6,639 nucleotides of DNA. Source: Planctomycetia bacterium. GTDB taxonomy: Bacteria; Planctomycetota; Phycisphaerae; Phycisphaerales; SM1A02. The translations under genes were made by a program, and so were the position numbers. Positions within the stretch are counted from its first letter, which is position 1. Each line of letters begins with the position of its first letter. This document shows positions 5,943 through 6,639 of the stretch, piece by piece. The stretch is taken from assembly GCA_005798965.1 (NCBI GenBank), contig SYIB01000178.1, positions 1-6,639 of the forward strand, in the 5' to 3' direction. The notes below the pieces were generated by a model that was not told the origin of the DNA, made no database searches, and worked only from the letters and a program-made list of their open reading frames with translations.

Positions 5943-6639
5943 GGCTTCACCGGCGGACCATGCGACTCGATCCAGCGTCGCATCTCCGGATAGAAGCGCA
6001 GGCTCGAGAGTGCGCTCGCCGTCCCGTGGTCCGCACGCTGCAGCAGTTCCACGTAGCCGGGCACCACGGCAGCGTCCGCGGGTGCGCCTGCTCCGGGCAG
6101 TTCGGCCAGCGTCACCCGTACGCGCTCGACCGCACGCTCAAGGTAGAAGTTGTCGCGATCCCCGCAGACCAGGTGAACCCGCTCGCGCCACAGGGGCAGC
6201 ATGGACTCAGGATCGCGCCGCAACCGCCGGGCGAGGTCGTAGGTCGACCACGACTCGACCACCACCGGATCGATCGTGCCGGTCGTGGCATCGACGAGCC
6301 GACGAGGATGGCCGGTGATGGAATCAATAGGGCTCCACATCGCGCACCAGGCATCCCACTGCTCGCCGCTCAGGCCCGCAGGCGAAAGCACTGATTCCAT
6401 CATGATCTCATCTCGGTTGTTCATACACACACGGTCGAAGGCGTCGCGCATGGGTTCGCGGAAGCTTGGGAACTCGGCGCCCGCGGCATCGACGTACACA
6501 TTCGGATCGGCGTACAAGTCGACTGTCTGGAACGCTGCGAAGTCGATTGGGTCTGGTGCGCTCGAGAAGCATGCACCGAAGGTCTCTGGATAGGTGAGCG
6601 CCAGCCACAGGCTGCTCCAGCCACCGCTTGAGTGACCGG
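5939..6639 (-). CDS. Putative serine esterase, alpha/beta-hydrolase (esterase D-like), 5'-partial
   Basis: The frame stays open to the window edge, giving the C-terminal 232 residues; the N-terminal part with the oxyanion loop lies outside. Translation from the edge reads G-H-S-S-G-G-W, the nucleophile elbow GxSxG, with Ser3 (codon 6629-6631) as nucleophile. The likely acid is Asp162 in LVCGDRDNFYLE, after a beta strand, and the likely base is His204 in RADHGTAS. Order and spacing fit a complete catalytic triad of the putative-esterase family (PF00756 type: esterase D, feruloyl and enterochelin esterases). About 110 residues rich in Trp and Met between nucleophile and acid would form a lid or insertion. 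The ester substrate cannot be told, and export cannot be judged without the N-terminus. A TTG at 6517 is an internal Leu codon, not the start. The gene is coupled by ATGA to rlmE. Confidence 0.85.
   Translation of the reverse strand, partial: GHSSGGWSSLWLALTYPETFGACFSSAPDPIDFAAFQTVDLYADPNVYVDAAGAEFPSFREPMRDAFDRVCMNNRDEIMMESVLSPAGLSGEQWDAWCAMWSPIDSITGHPRRLVDATTGTIDPVVVESWSTYDLARRLRRDPESMLPLWRERVHLVCGDRDNFYLERAVERVRVTLAELPGAGAPADAAVVPGYVELLQRADHGTASALSSLRFYPEMRRWIESHGPPVKP

Overview
The window is GC-rich, densely coded bacterial chromosome from a Gram-negative-type organism: it encodes a lipoprotein signal and a Sec signal peptide. A planctomycete-like lineage would fit the large unknown secreted protein and the high GC, but nothing here fixes the taxonomy. 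I see no tRNA, rRNA, CRISPR array, insertion sequence or phage gene.

Left part (1-1752, plus strand): the nearly complete 3' portion of nfo (endonuclease IV, base-excision repair) overlaps by ATGA with a gene for a small TPR lipoprotein, so the two are probably co-translated. A noncoding gap of about 190 bases follows.

Middle (1945-2605, plus strand): a short, complete type I queF (preQ0 reductase, queuosine pathway) has no Shine-Dalgarno site. A -10-like hexamer lies where a leaderless transcript would require it. The 292 bases after it hold only a doubtful 68-codon ORF, a small palindrome and the strong ribosome-binding site of the next gene.

Centre (2606-5299, plus strand): one gene for an 897-residue exported protein of unknown function fills 40% of the window. 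Its two halves appear to be duplicated alpha-helical arrays (about three units each), separated by a Gly/Asp/Val-rich linker. Two units start with LTPEQ/LDPSQ motifs resembling those of Spy/CpxP periplasmic proteins, and Gly/Met/Phe loops recur. This is the only part of the window that could be called undescribed biology.

Right part (5286-6639, minus strand): a partial serine esterase of the alpha/beta-hydrolase (esterase D-like) type overlaps by ATGA with rlmE (23S rRNA 2'-O-ribose methyltransferase). rlmE converges on the large secreted-protein gene and overlaps its 3' end by 14 bases.

The genes do not form a single pathway. The recognised ones are housekeeping functions (DNA repair, tRNA and rRNA modification) interleaved with cell-envelope proteins.
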